The notes: generated from the letters alone by a model not told the origin. A DNA stretch of 64,000 bases from Akebia trifoliata (GCA_017979445.1 CM030716.1:12995611-13059610), one strand, 5' to 3'. Positions 21,015 through 33,948 are shown, counted from the stretch's first letter. Numbers and translations are program-made.

Positions 21015-21752
21015 ATACATCTAGAACCCATTAATCTTTAAAATTAATAAATCTACAAATGCATGGTTCTAACCATAACTAAGTCAATTAATCTTTAAAA
21101 ATTACAAATTTTTTAATATTCCAAATTATAATGAAATAGAGATAAATACTCTTGGAATATATTAAAGAGAGATTTACGAGGACGACCTATTAGTTGTAAT
21201 TTTATTACTCTAGGAATATGTTTTTGGTTTCTACAAATTGATAAAGTTAGGATCGAGTCTAATGTATGTGAAGTAACGAATAAAGTAATTCAATTTGAAT
21301 TTTATGATGTGGATCCCCACACCAAGGTTTGGCCGTTAACAAACTTGATAAAGTAAGGTTTAGTGGGTAACAAACATTATAAAGTACGGTTCCCTTGGAG
21401 TTATCAGAACTCTAAAGGGGTTTTTGTAATAAAAATGCAACAAAGTAAATCTCTCTCGTATTAAATGACAAATTATCTTATAAAATTTCATTATAAAAGT
21501 AAATTTTTTAAAATAATCATTTAATTATTTATATATATTTTTAAAAATTTTACATAAATCATAATTTTTGTCATACAGGTATGTTTGCACGTGCCATTTC
21601 CTAGTGGATCTTAATATATATTTTTTAAACAGGGTTAGATCACAAATTTGGACTTAGTCTTGGACCATTTTGTTAGTTTTTCCAAAATAAATAAATAAAA
21701 TTGTAGGCCCACCTTCATCATGAGTAAAAATAATGGATGATATGTTTTTGAA

Positions 21753-21932
21753 TAATGATTTTCTAATACCCCCCTCATACACCCCTTTACACTCCCATCA
21801 CAATACCGTAGATCATTTCTCTCGAGATATGAAGAATCATAAATTTTTTTCTTATGTATCTCGATGCAAATGATCTAAGTTTTGTGATGGGGGTGTAGGA
21901 GACGTATGTCAGAGGGGGCATAAGATTATCAC
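21753..21932. mobile_element. Fold-back MITE
   Basis: Imperfect inverted repeat of about 80 bp per arm: left TTCTAATACCCCCCTCATAC...CTCCCATCACAATACCG...TCATTTCTCTCGAGAT, and the right arm mirrors it (ATCTCGATGCAAATGATC...TTTGTGATGGGGGTGTAGG...GGGGGCATAAGATTATCAC). No coding content. Its right terminal string, read inward, is GTGATAATCT, shared with the MITE in the P450 intron at 28694. Confidence 0.7.
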
Positions 21933-22602
21933 GACTCTATATATTTAAAATTTTCAGCCTCCCAATAAATTGCAAACCAAAGGAGGAGGAATAATAAGTG
22001 GTGTGATTTAAAGCATCTATGTTTCCAAAAATGATGACATGCCTGTCTTGACCTCGGTCTTCTCGATGGACAAATAAAAATGACCTTGGCACCCACCCTT
22101 CAATGTATATATCCACAACATCCTTGATTTTGAAGATGGGGCACTTATGTTATTTTTACATTTTTCAGTTAGAGAAGACAAGGGTCAAGGGGCATACCAT
22201 ATTTTTGAAAATGAAGGGATGGCTCAAATATGCACCAAAAAATACCTAAGGTACACCTATAAATTCAAAAATAAGAAAGCAACTTGAGCTATATGGCGCA
22301 CTTGGGTTAGTGCGGGGCAAGGACCGAAATGTAAACTCAACGATAAGAGGGGCAATGATGGCACCTCGTTACATCAATTACGATTTAGTGGACCAACGAT
22401 GATGGAATTTATTTATTTTTTACTAGGGATTAAGATTAGGATTACCAATGAAATGAAGAAGAAGTGTGAACTAACTTAATTGGTAAAACTATCAATAGTG
22501 AAATCATAGACTTAGATTTATTTTAAATCAACTGTTAAAATTATTGATCTAGTTAAAAACAGACATACCCAATGAAAATATTAAAAAATATTAAAAGTGT
22601 CA

Positions 22603-22690
22603 GTTAACCTAGTTGGTAAAATCTACAGGTGAGGACACTATATATCTAGGTTCAATTCCCATCATCTCTTAATTATGATAAAAAAAATAA
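22603..22690 (+). mobile_element. tRNA-like SINE unit
   Basis: TTAACCTAGTTGGTAAAATC has the look of a Pol III A box. About 40 bases later AGGTTCAATTCCC matches a B box. An A-rich, AT-repeat tail follows. A partial related unit (CTTAATTGGTAAAACTATC) lies at about 22474. There is no cloverleaf, so it is not a tRNA gene. Confidence 0.45.
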
Positions 22691-22733
22691 AAAAAAAAAA
22701 TAAATAAGGAAAAGATATATATATATAATAAAA

Positions 22734-22734
<1 letters not shown>

Positions 22735-22797
<63 letters not shown>
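22735..22797. repeat. (AT)n microsatellite
   Basis: About thirty uninterrupted AT units directly after the A-rich tail of the SINE-like unit, a common origin for such tracts. Length is likely to vary between individuals. Confidence 0.9.
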
Positions 22798-22800
<3 letters not shown>

Positions 22801-23542
22801 GAATTATCATGAATAATTTTCCAACTAAATTATATATTTGATGCTTTATCTCAAACTTGAATTGAGGTTATTATTTTGAAAAATGCTAAACTGACTTCGT
22901 ATAATATTGCCCTCAAAAATGTGTTGAAGTGGTGGTGTGCATAGAACCATAGATGCTTCTCTTAGAGATGCGAGTGATGTAAATTTAAAGAAAATCAATG
23001 GTTCTCTACACAAATAATGCAGTAGAAAGTTGTAGGATGTCAATGTAGCATTGCTCTATCATTTTTTAAAATATATTTTTAGATATGAATCCTAGTTGTA
23101 CATTTAAGGGAAAATTCCAAAAAATGTGGATAAAAATTGAAAAACTCTCAAAACTATACACTATTCATTTTAATTTTGAAAATGGTAAATTATCGTTTTT
23201 AAAATTAAAATATTTTTGTTAAGGTGAACTTTTTTACTGATTCTATAAAACAATAAGTATGTTTTAATTTCAGAAAAATAGTTTAAAAAAAAGTTTTGTT
23301 TAATAAAACAATGAGGTTTTTCCTTATTTTAACAAAAAATATTTTAATCCATTTGACCGATTCTAGAATTAAAATGATCAATGTGTAGTTTTGATAAATT
23401 TTCAATTTTCAACTCATGGTTTGCTAAATCACCCTACATGTAATACTCTTGATCTTGATATTTTAATTAAGAGGGAATAAAAAAAAAAATAAAAAAAAAA
23501 TTCACTCAATCATTTGTAAAATAGTATTTTGGTTATTTAAAA

Positions 23543-23928
23543 GAGTAGGGATCCGGAATGGTGTCTCTTACCTGACCAAGGTCAAGTAGCACCTCATTTT
23601 ATGCCACATGGCATTTTTAGGACCCACTGACCGTATAGATATGTGATCCATCCCTTGATGAATCTACACACAAAGTATCAATTTGATTGGTGATGTGCAG
23701 TATTCCATTATATTAAAAATGATTTTTTATTGTTGGATTTAAATTCTTTTTCAAAAGTTTAGATCTAGTAGACGCAAGTTATCAAACACTATGATTTTTG
23801 ATACATAGATTTACAAGGGATGTATCACATATCTATATAGTCAATGAGTCCCAAAAATGCCACATAGCATAAAATAGTGTGTCACCTGACCTTAGTTAGG
23901 TACGGGATACCACTCTTGATTCCTACTC
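23543..23928. mobile_element. Mutator-like MITE with long inverted arms
   Basis: The ends are GAGTAGGGATCC and, inverted, GAGTAGGAATCA. The arms share about 120 bp, including TTTTATGCCACATGGCATTT / its mirror, ATAGATATGTGAT and CATCCCTTG. Flanks TATTTAAAA (23534-23542) and TATTTAAAT (23929-23937) form a 9-bp duplication with one mismatch, the size made by Mutator-like transposases. No transposase gene inside (386 bp). Confidence 0.78.
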
Positions 23929-24580
23929 TATTTAAATATGAGTGTTTTACCAAAATCATATATTATTTTAACTAAATTACTGGCTCAATCATGCACGTTT
24001 TGGAAAAATTAGTCAAGAAAAGGTGGATCACGTTCCCATTTTGTATTTCTTCATTCTTTCCAAGAATGAAGATCTCGGCATTAAAGTAAATTCTTCTTTC
24101 TCATTTTCTTTTTCAAATTCTTCTCAAGAATTATTATTGTTATCATCATCATCATTATTAGAAAAATGCTTACTTAGTTGAATTAACTTTACACCCTTAT
24201 TTTCAATCTGAAATAAATCTTAAACCCTTAATATAGTTATTATGTTTTTTCATAATTTTGTGATTTAAAAAAAAATTTCATATTAAGAAACTTAAAGGTG
24301 TAAAATTATATTTGTAAGCATACAGCTAATACCCATTTTATTAAGTATTAAAATAAAGAGTCGTGCTGCTGGGGTGACACAAAGGTGACAAAATGATATC
24401 AATTGAGGCTTAAATCTTAATGGATAATCAAGATTTGACCTCACATGGCATACTTTGAACATATTATAAATGTATTTTCTCGTGATACGAGTAAAAATCA
24501 TTTATGATTCCATCCTTTTTACGGCAAGATGTCCCATATGAGGTCCAATTTTGAGTTCAATCTTTGGGACTCAATCTTAT

Positions 24581-24583
<3 letters not shown>

Positions 24584-24633
<50 letters not shown>
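24584..24633. repeat. (AT)n microsatellite
   Basis: About twenty-five AT units ending directly at the MITE that starts at 24634, which appears to have inserted in or next to the repeat. Confidence 0.9.
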
Positions 24634-24636
<3 letters not shown>

Positions 24637-25014
24637 AAATGTTCAGCACCCTAAGTTTTACCACACACTTTAACAAATGTTTTTTGTCCTACATGGGTTA
24701 GAAGTTTTGGAATGAGCTGATTTTTGGTGAGGATGATCTCTATGATTAGAAGATCATCCTCCCCAAAAATCAGCCCATTCCGAAATGTTTAGCCCCATGT
24801 TTACATGTTGAAAAATCGTGGACCGTCCATTTTTTGTAAATCAATTTTGATGGGGTTAGAAGTTTTGGAATGAGCTGATTTTTGGTGAGGATGATCTCCT
24901 CACCATAGAGATCATCCTCAACAAAAATCAGCTCATTCCGAAACTTCTAACCCATGTAAGACAAAACGCGTTTGTTAAAGTGTGGGGTAAAACTAAGGGT
25001 GGCGAACGGGACCC
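24634..25014. mobile_element. Fold-back MITE with nested hairpins
   Basis: The left end GGGAAATGTTCAGCACCCTA and the inverted right end GGGTCCCGTTCGCCACCCTT begin arms of about 45 bp that share AGTTTTACC and CACACTTTAACAAA. Inside are two further hairpins built on GAAGTTTTGGAATGAGCTGA...GGATGATCTC and its mirror, one copy near 24700-24785 and one near 24850-24945. Flanks ATATATATA and ATGTATATA allow a 9-bp target duplication, though the AT repeat makes this uncertain. The same left end recurs at 36418 against the N gap. Confidence 0.75.
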
Positions 25015-25779
25015 ATGTATATATTTAAAACGTGGTTGGACTAATTAATGTGGACGTCTTTTATTTTTGATAATTTTCCTTTTAAATATTGTGCGTCCAA
25101 CTTCCAAATTAAGTGTAAGGAGGGTCTGCTCCGTCTATTAAAAAGCGTGCCATTGTATTCAAAGCATTCTCAAACAATGATGATGTCATATAAGTCCGAC
25201 TTCTCATCCTTTGAAATAGAACGACTGGTGAAGTTTTGGTCAATATTTGAGATGCCCCTCCACATGTTTTCAAAAAATGACGACATGTCCTCCTGAACAT
25301 ACTCTTCTCCATAACTAATGAAAAATGATTTACATGCCCTTATTTTCACCCAATATTCAAAAACTTGATTTTGAAACGAGGGCATTTAGTTATTAATTTT
25401 CAAATATAAGGATAATTCAACAATGTACCAAAATATGGAGTGATAACCTCGAGGGATTGGCTCAAAGGAAAATTCAGACCAATAAATGATTAATGTCCAT
25501 AGGTTGTGAGTTCGACATCATTAATTTCTCAGGGGCTATTCGTGAGGGTGTACTCTCACTTATCAGGTGTGTGAGATGTGCGGGCGATGCATGTGTCCCA
25601 GGACTATTTCTTTGACAAGATCATGATCTATGGATTGACCATGATTGCCTTGAATTGCATTCTTTCAAGTAATTCAAATCCATAAAATAATTGAATTCCA
25701 CCATTTGATTACACATAGGGAAATGACCTCCTCCAAAAAATAAATTGAAAACAACTGGGAAAGAGCAGGAGGAAGAACC

Positions 25780-25965
25780 ATCTAATGGTTGGTGAGATGG
25801 CTAAGACCACACCTCGGGAATTGGAGGTCTTGAGTTCAAATCCCTAGTTAGAGTCTATCTTCATGCATTTATCTCAGAAATTACCTGATGCATGTGGGGA
25901 AGGGGATGACACGTGCCTCAAAGGTTAGTCGGGGTGCTCTAAGAGTAGGGTTACCCTTTAAAAAA
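25780..25965 (+). mobile_element. tRNA-derived SINE-like unit
   Basis: TGGTTGGTGAGATGGCTAAG (A-box-like) is followed by GGTCTTGAGTTCAAATCCC (B-box-like) and a GC-richer body with ATGACACGTGCCTCAAAGG, ending before an A-rich tract and a (GA)n repeat. A weaker relative lies near 25440-25620 (GGTTGTGAGTTCGACATC). Internal Pol III promoter elements with no tRNA fold suggest a SINE. Confidence 0.45.
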
Positions 25966-25975
25966 GTAACAAGAA

Positions 25976-25990
25976 AAGAGAGAGAGAGAG

Positions 25991-26027
<37 letters not shown>
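25976..26027. repeat. (GA)n microsatellite
   Basis: About twenty-five GA units with a single GC interruption, directly 3' of the SINE-like unit. Confidence 0.9.
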
Positions 26028-26030
<3 letters not shown>

Positions 26031-27840
26031 ATTTCATTTTCCCATGGAGTTGATAGGTAAATGAATCCAATCAAAGGTAGATTCTTAGTGGGAAAAAATT
26101 ATTTTCTATGAAAACTTATTAATTGAAAAATGAAAAATACATTTTCCCTAATTTTACATGTGAAATCACACATACCCTAAAACACTATTTATTTTATTTT
26201 ATTTTAATATTTTAAAGATAAGATTCTTAATATAGTTGCTTTTTTTTAATAAGTTTTTGACCATTGGGGTGGTAGGAGGGAGACCAAGAGAGAATAAGGG
26301 GGGAGTACACTAGCTAGAGTTTGTCTTATACAAGATTTTGATTCAACCCCGACTTTTACGACTAGGGCCCCAAGCTTGGATTCATTGAGATCCAAACTCA
26401 ACGTAGATTCAGATTGTGTTACGTCGGGTTTTAGGCTCACAAGGTTTTTTTTTTTTTTTTTTCAAACCCACATCTAAGAATGTAACTTTGACTAAACTCA
26501 AACCTTTTGGGTGGAACTCGACCTTTGCGTTAGGTCTAGATACAATTAGCTTAAGTTTGATTAGTTTGATTTTGAGTTCAAGGAAAAAAAAATGATCAAA
26601 TTCAAATTAGATTGAGTTCGAAAATAGGCATTGGGTGTCTAATTTGCGTAAAACTCAAACTTAGTATGATTACAATTTAAAACTATTTTCTTATATCTTT
26701 GTTTCATTCTCATTCGCAATGTTTGTATGTATATTTTTGTTTATCTTTATATCAGAACTAATGTATAATTACTTTTATTAAATAATCAATTATTTTGTTA
26801 TTAATGCTTTTATTTATGAAATTTTATATTACCATAAAATAATTATTTTGTAACTTTAAATATTCGTCTTGTTAAAAATTGTGATTAACAATAAATAGAG
26901 GTGATTACTTTCGTCAATCATTATCTCATTATTTCATATATATAAACTTTGAAATAAACTTTTAAAATAAATAATTGTAAATTTTATTATTTTACATATC
27001 ACTTATAATCTTTATGTAAACTCTTACAATATTAAATTATTCAGTTCTATTGAGTAATGAACCAACTTGACTAACCTGATTTGGGTTTTGCTCGGGTTGA
27101 GCATTTTATTCCCAAGATCGGGTTGGGTGCAGGTTAGCGTTTGTCTGGTTTGGTTTGATCACCAATCCAACTCAACCTGGTCGAGTCACATTCCTACCTA
27201 CAGCCAGCCTTCAAATCTACCAAGTTTCTGATTTGACTCTACGAGTTGTTGAGTAGAATCCCGAGTCATATCCAATAATTTAATGAGTCCGATCGAATAC
27301 GTGCTTGTTTGATTCTAGAAGCCTAAGTCTTTGACAGCCTTGCTCCCGTAAACCAATCTTTAGTTCTTTTTATAATCCTCATTGAATCATGACACGTGTT
27401 AGTGATAGATGGTATGTTATAAGTAAAAGTTGGTCTGTTAATAACAGCTCAGTAATTAAATCATTATTATTTTAAAAAATTAAAACATATTTTTTAAGAA
27501 TTGTTTAACAGACTATTGTCGTTAAACTGATAAGTATTTAAATAATCCTTAATTTTTATTTTTCTTCCCTCATTTCGCTATCTCTAATTGGTCAAAGATC
27601 TTTTAGAGTTTTCTACGGGGCTCTGATATAAAGTCAAAATTATACTAAAATATATGTTTTGAAAAGAATTTTAAATTCTAAATTAAAATAATCGATTTTA
27701 ATATATTGACCTAAATATTTAAATATCCAAAATATCTAAAAACTACATTTATCGCGCGTACCAACAACCAAAGTCATTTACTACTTATGGCATTTTCGTA
27801 CTTTATTTGGAATCAAAGAAGAATTTTCTAGACCAAACTC

Positions 27841-27850
27841 CTATAAATAA
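27841..27850 (+). promoter_or_regulatory. TATA box of the CYP72A gene
   Basis: CTATAAATAA lies 183 bp upstream of the P450 start codon. The predicted transcription start is near 27870-27880, which would give a leader of about 155-160 bases. The leader is dominated by CT repeats (27891-27970). No other TATA is as well placed. Confidence 0.65.
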
Positions 27851-27872
27851 AGGACTCCTCTCTCACTCTGTC

Positions 27873-28118
27873 ATGAAAAGTAACATCTTCTTTCTCTTTC
27901 TCTCTCTCGCTCTCTCTCTCTCTCATCTCATCTTACATCTTCTCTCTCTCTCTCATCTCATCTCATCTCATCTTATTGAGAGACTGAGAGACTGTATTTG
28001 TATTGGAATTTCTAAAATCAAGGAAAGAAGAAATGGGAGGTGTGTTGGTATCTGTGGTGATGTCACTTGTGGTGGTGGTGATATCATGGGCCTGGTTTTC
28101 TTTATGGTGGAAGCCTAA
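27873..28118 (+). other. Upstream ATG frame overlapping the P450 start
   Basis: An ATG at 27873 opens 81 codons (MKSNIFFLFLSLALS...) that run past the P450 ATG in another frame and stop at 28116-28118. It sits almost exactly at the predicted cap site (TATA at 27841), so it may lie in or just outside the mRNA. If included, it would reduce translation of the P450. The hydrophobic peptide comes from the CT repeat and is not expected to function. Confidence 0.35.
27891..27970 (+). repeat. CT-rich leader microsatellite
   Basis: Two blocks of CTCTCT with intervening CATCTCATCT units in the predicted 5' untranslated region. Pyrimidine-rich leaders are common in plant genes. Confidence 0.8.
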
Positions 28119-31100
28119 GAAGTTGGAGAAGTATCTGATGAAACAAGGAGTGAGAGGTCCACCGTACAAGTTTTTATTTGGAAATCTAAAGGAAGTCATC
28201 AAGATGATGAAGGAAGCTCAATCCAAGCCCATGCCCCTTTCTCATGATATCATGCCACATGTTGTCCCATACATTGATCATAACATCAAGAACTATGGTA
28301 TATTTTTCTTATTCTTTTTTCATCTTTTTTATTTTTATTTTTATTTTATTTTATTTTTTTAAATTTTATGAATGAAAAATAGTTTTTTTTTTTTTTTTAG
28401 TGCAAAAATCACTAAAAAAAGAACCCCATATGTCTATGTAGGACCCCTCATGTATGTATGGCCGACATAACATACCTGACTTTAAAATCATGATAGGAAA
28501 TTAAGACCACACATACAAGGGGTTTTCTTCTTTAAGGTTTCTAGATTTGGATTTTTATCGATAATCTGATTTTTTAATTTTATTTGAAAAAGAAATGACC
28601 CATTTTTTAAGATCTTGGGATTTATGTTCTTTATGTTTTATGGCCTTAAAATTACTTTTATTAAGGTTAACTGTCAAATATTTCTTTAGTGCGGTGATAA
28701 TCTGACTTACTCATCGACATCCCTGACAACATCTCTGTGCCTCGGATACATCTTTTTAGGAGAAGTGTAATGTGTATCCCGAGGCCTGCAGATCCACGGT
28801 TGAGAGATGTCGATTGAGTATATCACGAGAGTAAGTCAGATTATCACTATTCATTTCCATATGTTAGCTGTAAGATCTTGGAATATATTCCTTAACTTTA
28901 TAATGCATTAAAGTGATTTTAGATTTTTGCATCAGTATCTGAATCGAGGTTTTGATTTTAGATTCTTAAAACAATTTCTAAAAATATTGTTTTAGTTAAA
29001 TTAGATTCTAAATTCTACAAATTAGTCTTTGTCCATCCAAAATCAGAATCCAACCATCTGTGCTCATAGATTGTGTGGGTATTCAAGGGCTGTAATCATT
29101 TCAAATTAAAGATTACTGGGGGCGGTCCAAGTCTCAGAAATTTGAGTGAACCGAGTTGACTCGAATGAGTTCCAAGTCAACCCATTAAGTTTTGGACCAC
29201 GAGTTAGACTAGAATTATCAACTGGAAGGATTTAACAGCAAACGAAAGTTTTATTTACTACTATAATTTTTAATTTACTTGAAAATAATCATGCCTTTGA
29301 ATATATAATATAATTTTATCTTTATATTTTAGATTTGTGAAGCAAATTATATCGAACCGAAATATTGCTTGATTAGTTAGACTGAGGTCCGACTTATAAT
29401 TATAATATATATTCATAAAAATTGAATATGATGCACTAAAATAAAAATGAAAAACTAAATAAAAATATATTATTTAGGAAAATAAATTCTTTTTCATAAC
29501 ATAAGATTTTAACTTTCAACATTATTCACTTTAGTTAATTGTAATTAAATTAAAATAAATAATTACATAAGATTATAAAATTTAAAATTAGTTCAAATAT
29601 TGCTCACAAAAAGAGTAAAGAAAGTGTCAATCAAGTTTATACTTTAAATCATCAACATTCATAAATAATTAAAAAAATAAAAAATCAACTCAATAAGTCA
29701 TTTAATCATATCTTGTATTTCAAAATGGTTCAAATTCAACATATCTATAAGTAGTAGCATAGTTTTATCATAATCTTTTTTCCTACAAAGTGTTTCGAAT
29801 TTTCTTTTTCTTGAAGGTAAGTTTTCCAAACTTTATTTGTAAATCACATAACAATAGATTAAAATACGCTGTAAAAATAAATAATATGCCCCTAAAAATC
29901 AAATCAAACTATGAGGGGGGAAATTTTTTTCAAATCATTTATGTACATTAACAAATACATATATTTCTAGTTTTTTATTTTTATTTTTTATTTTTTTAAA
30001 GTTGGAAATCATGTTCTTTCCCCAATTTTTTTTTCTTCAAATTTAAAAAAGAATAGATCCCTTTGACACTAAAATATGGTTTGTTGTGTTATTATTATTA
30101 TTTTTTAATTTAAGAAAGTTTCTTTATTTATAAAATAATCCTAAAAAATATATGATCTTCGGATTTTGATGATACTAAAAGAATTTTTTGTTAGAATAGA
30201 TTTTGTTTCACACTAAAATAGGGTCGACTAATGGATGCCAAATATTGTTATCTAGATTTAAGACTTTCTGAAAAATATTTCCTACCCTTACTTTTATTTG
30301 AATAAGTGGTTTTAAGCAGTTAATTTAACAGCTTAACATCCTCATTAGTTAACATCAAATATATATGTATCAATGGTACCCAATCAACCAACTTATCCAA
30401 AATTGGCATCAATAATTTTTTATTCTAAACATGATATACTACCCTCAAACAATATTTGTGGATATCCATCAAACAAACAGCTAAGATGGAAGGATATTGC
30501 AATAGATTCCTAAATGACAAGGAATCTTTAGCTAGGAAACATATATTATTCTTTACATCCATCTGTCGATCTTGTCTTGAACACAAATTTCAAAGTAGTC
30601 CATGTATGCAAGTGTAGGTGAGTTATAATTAGTCAAAAATAGTTATGGATCTGTAGCTTTCTCGAGGGATATTTATAGAAGTTTACATTTTTAATTTACA
30701 TTGCCAAACATCTATTATTTTGGTTAAAATACTCAATATGCTTATTTTCCAAACTTATGTTGTTCAACAGAACTTAATGAAGTTATTCTCAAATAAAATG
30801 TTTTTACTTAAGTTACTGAAACATAATTAAAATTTGTTACTAATTTGGATATAAATGCAGGTAAGTTGTCTCTCAGTTGGTTTGGAACAATTCCAAGGGT
30901 GAACATTGTGGACCCCGATTTGGCCAAGGAGGTTTTGTCTAACAAGTTGGAACACTTTGGAAAGCCCCATGTGAACCCACTAGTGAAGTTGTTTACAGTT
31001 GGGCTAGCACACTACGAGGGCAAAAAATGGGCCAAACATAGAAGAATTATAACTCCTGCCTTCCATCTAGAGAAATTGAAGGTTGTTCCCCCTCCCCAAC

Positions 31101-32651
31101 TCCATTTAATCATAATTTTTCATTTTCTTTTTTTCCTCATAAATCCAATATTTTTAAGGTTAAAACTTAAGTTATTTACTTCTCATTGATTTAGAAAAAA
31201 AAATCTAGTAATTAATCAGATCATGCCGAAAAAAATATCCACATTAAACTTTGAAGCAATGTTGATATTGATTGGGTTTTTCTCTCTGTGTTGGTTACAG
31301 CGCATGCAACCCGCCTTTTATAGTTGTTGTAGGGAGATGATCCAGTATTGGGAGAACAAGGTAGCATCATCTCCAGACGGGTCGTGTGAATTGGATATGT
31401 GGCCAGAACTCCAGAACCTAACCGGAGATATCATATCTCGAACCGCATTTGGTAGTAGCTTTGAGGAAGGGAGACATATATTCCAACTTCAAAATGAACT
31501 GGCCGAGCTTGTTATGCAAGTTGCTCAAACCCTCTACCTCCCGGGTTTCAGGTACAAACACACTTCTGTTCCCGTTAGATGATTGGATTGTCAAACATGA
31601 TCTCCATGTGACCTGTCATAGTATATATATACACATAACATTCTTTCTCATGTAGACATTGTATACCCTTCAAATCATGCTTTAAAATGCTACATGTGCT
31701 TTGGTTCGTGTTGACTTATTGATCTTCATCGATGTTACTCTCATGCAGGTATCTTCCCACAAAAAGGAACGCTAGGATGAAGCACATCAATAAAGAAGTG
31801 CAAGGTCTGATGCGACAAATCATCGAGAAGAGAGAGGAAGCCATAAGACAAGGAATGGCTACTAAAGATGATTTATTGGGATTACTAATGGAATCCAATC
31901 TTAGAGAGATCAAAGAACATGGTGACTCCAAGAAAGCTGGAATGAGTATTGAAGAGGTGATAGATGAATGCAAGCTATTCTACTTCGCCGGGCAAGAGAC
32001 CACATCAGTTTTGCTTGTGTGGACTATGGTTGTGTTAAGTATGCATCCAGAATGGCAAGAGCGCGCAAGGGAAGAAGTCCTTGAAGTATTTGGGACAAAT
32101 GAACCAGACTTTGATGGGTTAAACCGCCTTAAAATTGTGAGTATTTTCTTCCATTACCTTTTCACTTGTGTTTGGGCATGTAGGGAGTCAGTCCTCTAAA
32201 GAATTTCCCGAAATCTTCATTGCAGGTAACCATGATTTTAAATGAGGTTCTTAGACTATACTCACCATTGGTAATGCTCAATCGACGTACTTCCGAGAGT
32301 ACAACGTTAGGTGGGGTTTCTCTTCCACCAGGAATACAACTCGGAATAATGACTCTTCCCATTCATCATGATCCTGAAGCTTGGGGTGAAGATGTAAAAG
32401 AATTCAAACCGGAGAGATTCTCAGAAGGAGTTTCAAAGGCTGCTAAAAATCAAGCTTCGTTCTTCCCATTTGGTGGGGGGCCACGATTATGTGTCGGACA
32501 GACCTTTGCCATGATAGAAGCAAAGATGGGTCTTGCTTTGATTCTACAAAATTTCTCGTTCAAGCTTTCACCCTCCTATGCCCACGCTCCTTGGGGTTAT
32601 GTTATACTTAAACCCCAACATGGAGCTCAGATCATCTTACAAAAAGTCTGA
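28033..32651 (+). CDS. Cytochrome P450, CYP72A-type (five exons, apparently intact)
   Basis: A heme monooxygenase of the endoplasmic reticulum. CYP72A members hydroxylate terpenoids and related compounds, but the substrate cannot be read from sequence. Exons: 28033-28297, 30861-31081, 31301-31551, 31749-32136 and 32226-32651. All junctions are GT-AG and in phase, giving 516 codons, the usual CYP72A length. Residues 2-24 form the N-terminal membrane anchor, followed by [11 protein letters not shown]. The I-helix oxygen-binding motif AGQETTS is at 326-332, the K-helix ExxR at 382-385 (EVLR), PERF at 437-440, and the heme loop [12 protein letters not shown] with the cysteine ligand at 464. Intron 1 is 2.56 kb and carries a MITE. 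A truncated copy of exons 2-3 lies at 35431-36418. No internal stop or frameshift was found. Confidence 0.93.
28694..28847. mobile_element. Small MITE in P450 intron 1
   Basis: GTGATAATCTGACTTACT at 28694-28711 is inverted as AGTAAGTCAGATTATCAC at 28830-28847. A second inner pair (TCGACATC...CATCTCTG and GAGAGATGTCGA) continues the arms. The terminal string is shared with the MITE at 21753-21932. It lies well away from the splice sites. Confidence 0.7.
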
Positions 32652-32757
32652 TTTCATCTTCAGAATCAGAACTACTTATCATGGTTTTCATGCTCAAGAG
32701 TGCTCAGAAATTCGACTAAGTTATCATTATGCATTAAACACTGGATGCTTGTCCAAC

Positions 32758-32763
32758 AATAAA
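32758..32763 (+). terminator. Polyadenylation signal candidate of the P450
   Basis: AATAAA lies 107 bases after the stop codon, in an AT-rich 3' region with TGTTGGATTTAATGTGCTTTTG-like text downstream. Plant signals are loose, so the exact site is uncertain. Confidence 0.45.
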
Positions 32764-32779
32764 ACATATAATATACTCT

Positions 32780-33945
32780 AATGTTGGATTTAATGTGCTT
32801 TTGCTAGTCTTTGTAGCTTTCTTAATCACAATGTTATGTTTTCATCGAGCATTATAGCAGCTTAATTTATTGCTCCTTTCCCTATTTAAAGATTTTGTTT
32901 TCCAAAAAAAGAAATCAAAATATAATTTGAATAAAGTGAAAAAAGTAGAAGGAAAAAAGAAAAAAAGAAAAAAAAAGGACAGTTAATGGTTCAAGATCAT
33001 ATTTAAATCCATTCTGATATGATAACTTAGGGTTTGGAACGAGGATACAGGATCTGACACGGACCAAATCCAATAATGGGTTCATTACATGAAAAAAATG
33101 GGTAAATTTGATGTTAAGGTCTATTGAATTTACCCCCCTTTTTTATTAAAAGGTTTTCATCGAATTCACCTTTTTTTTTCACAAGTAGGAGACTTTATTA
33201 GGTGAAATATATAAAATCGAAGTTGGATCCAATAAGGATCATCACAATCATCATCAAAACTTTATTCGAAAAATTTGTTGTTGGCTTAATGAATCTTATT
33301 CCTACTCAACTCTCTAAAGCCAATCTTATGCTATTGAAAGCATCTCTATAGACTTTCAATGCTGAAATTAATGTTTTTAGAGTCTTCAACTTGTTACTAG
33401 TAATTGGGGTTCTAATTAGTCTCAATTGACTTTCTTTTAATTTATCGCCTATTGGGGTGACCACATTCTCTCAAATGCTTCTTAATCACCCAACATCAAG
33501 CTCTGAGCAAACTAATCAATTAAAGGGATGATATCAACTATCAAACTCCTAAAGTTCTTGTTTTAAATTATGAAAATAGCTGAACCAATTGTATCATTTT
33601 GATGCACAAAACCAAGGATTTGGGACATTTTAGCATCAATACTACCCTTTGATTGATTTACCCACATTCGGATCTAGTTGTAAGGTATCACTGATGATAA
33701 AAGTCTTTCACTTATTATGCAAATGTCTTGTATTCTGTTGTGCTACGTGGAGCTATGAGGAGATTTAAATATTTTAGCAACTCCTGATTTTACAAATAGA
33801 GATCTCTATAGTTATAAAACATGTGATAAAATAGTGATTGTTCTTGTTCTGTTCCATGAACGTAGGCACATTGTTTAATAATATAAATCGTTGTGTTTTG
33901 TGTGATTTTGTCTCTTTGCTATTTCATTTTAAAAAAAAATTGGTA
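32780..33945. other. No gene seen
   Basis: AT-rich 3' flank of the P450 with an A/G-rich tract near 32935-32985. Short frames have no motifs on either strand. Confidence 0.4.
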
Positions 33946-33948
33946 TTG

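Larger units (their letters stand above)
21018..27840. other. AT-rich intergenic region without genes
   Basis: No gene-like coding region between CACTA 1 and the P450 promoter. Fold-back MITEs, SINE-like units and microsatellites are listed separately. The remaining text is AT-rich, with scattered short frames lacking motifs. Degenerate tracts near 26250-26650 and 27060-27330 have no recognisable coding content. Confidence 0.5.

Noticed and set aside
22603..22680. A tRNA gene
   Set aside because: A- and B-box-like strings are present but no acceptor, D, anticodon or T stem pairing could be made; better read as a SINE.
27807..28118. Hydrophobic 103-codon frame as a separate gene
   Set aside because: It is the CT-repeat leader of the P450 read in another frame. 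Only the upstream ATG is noted.
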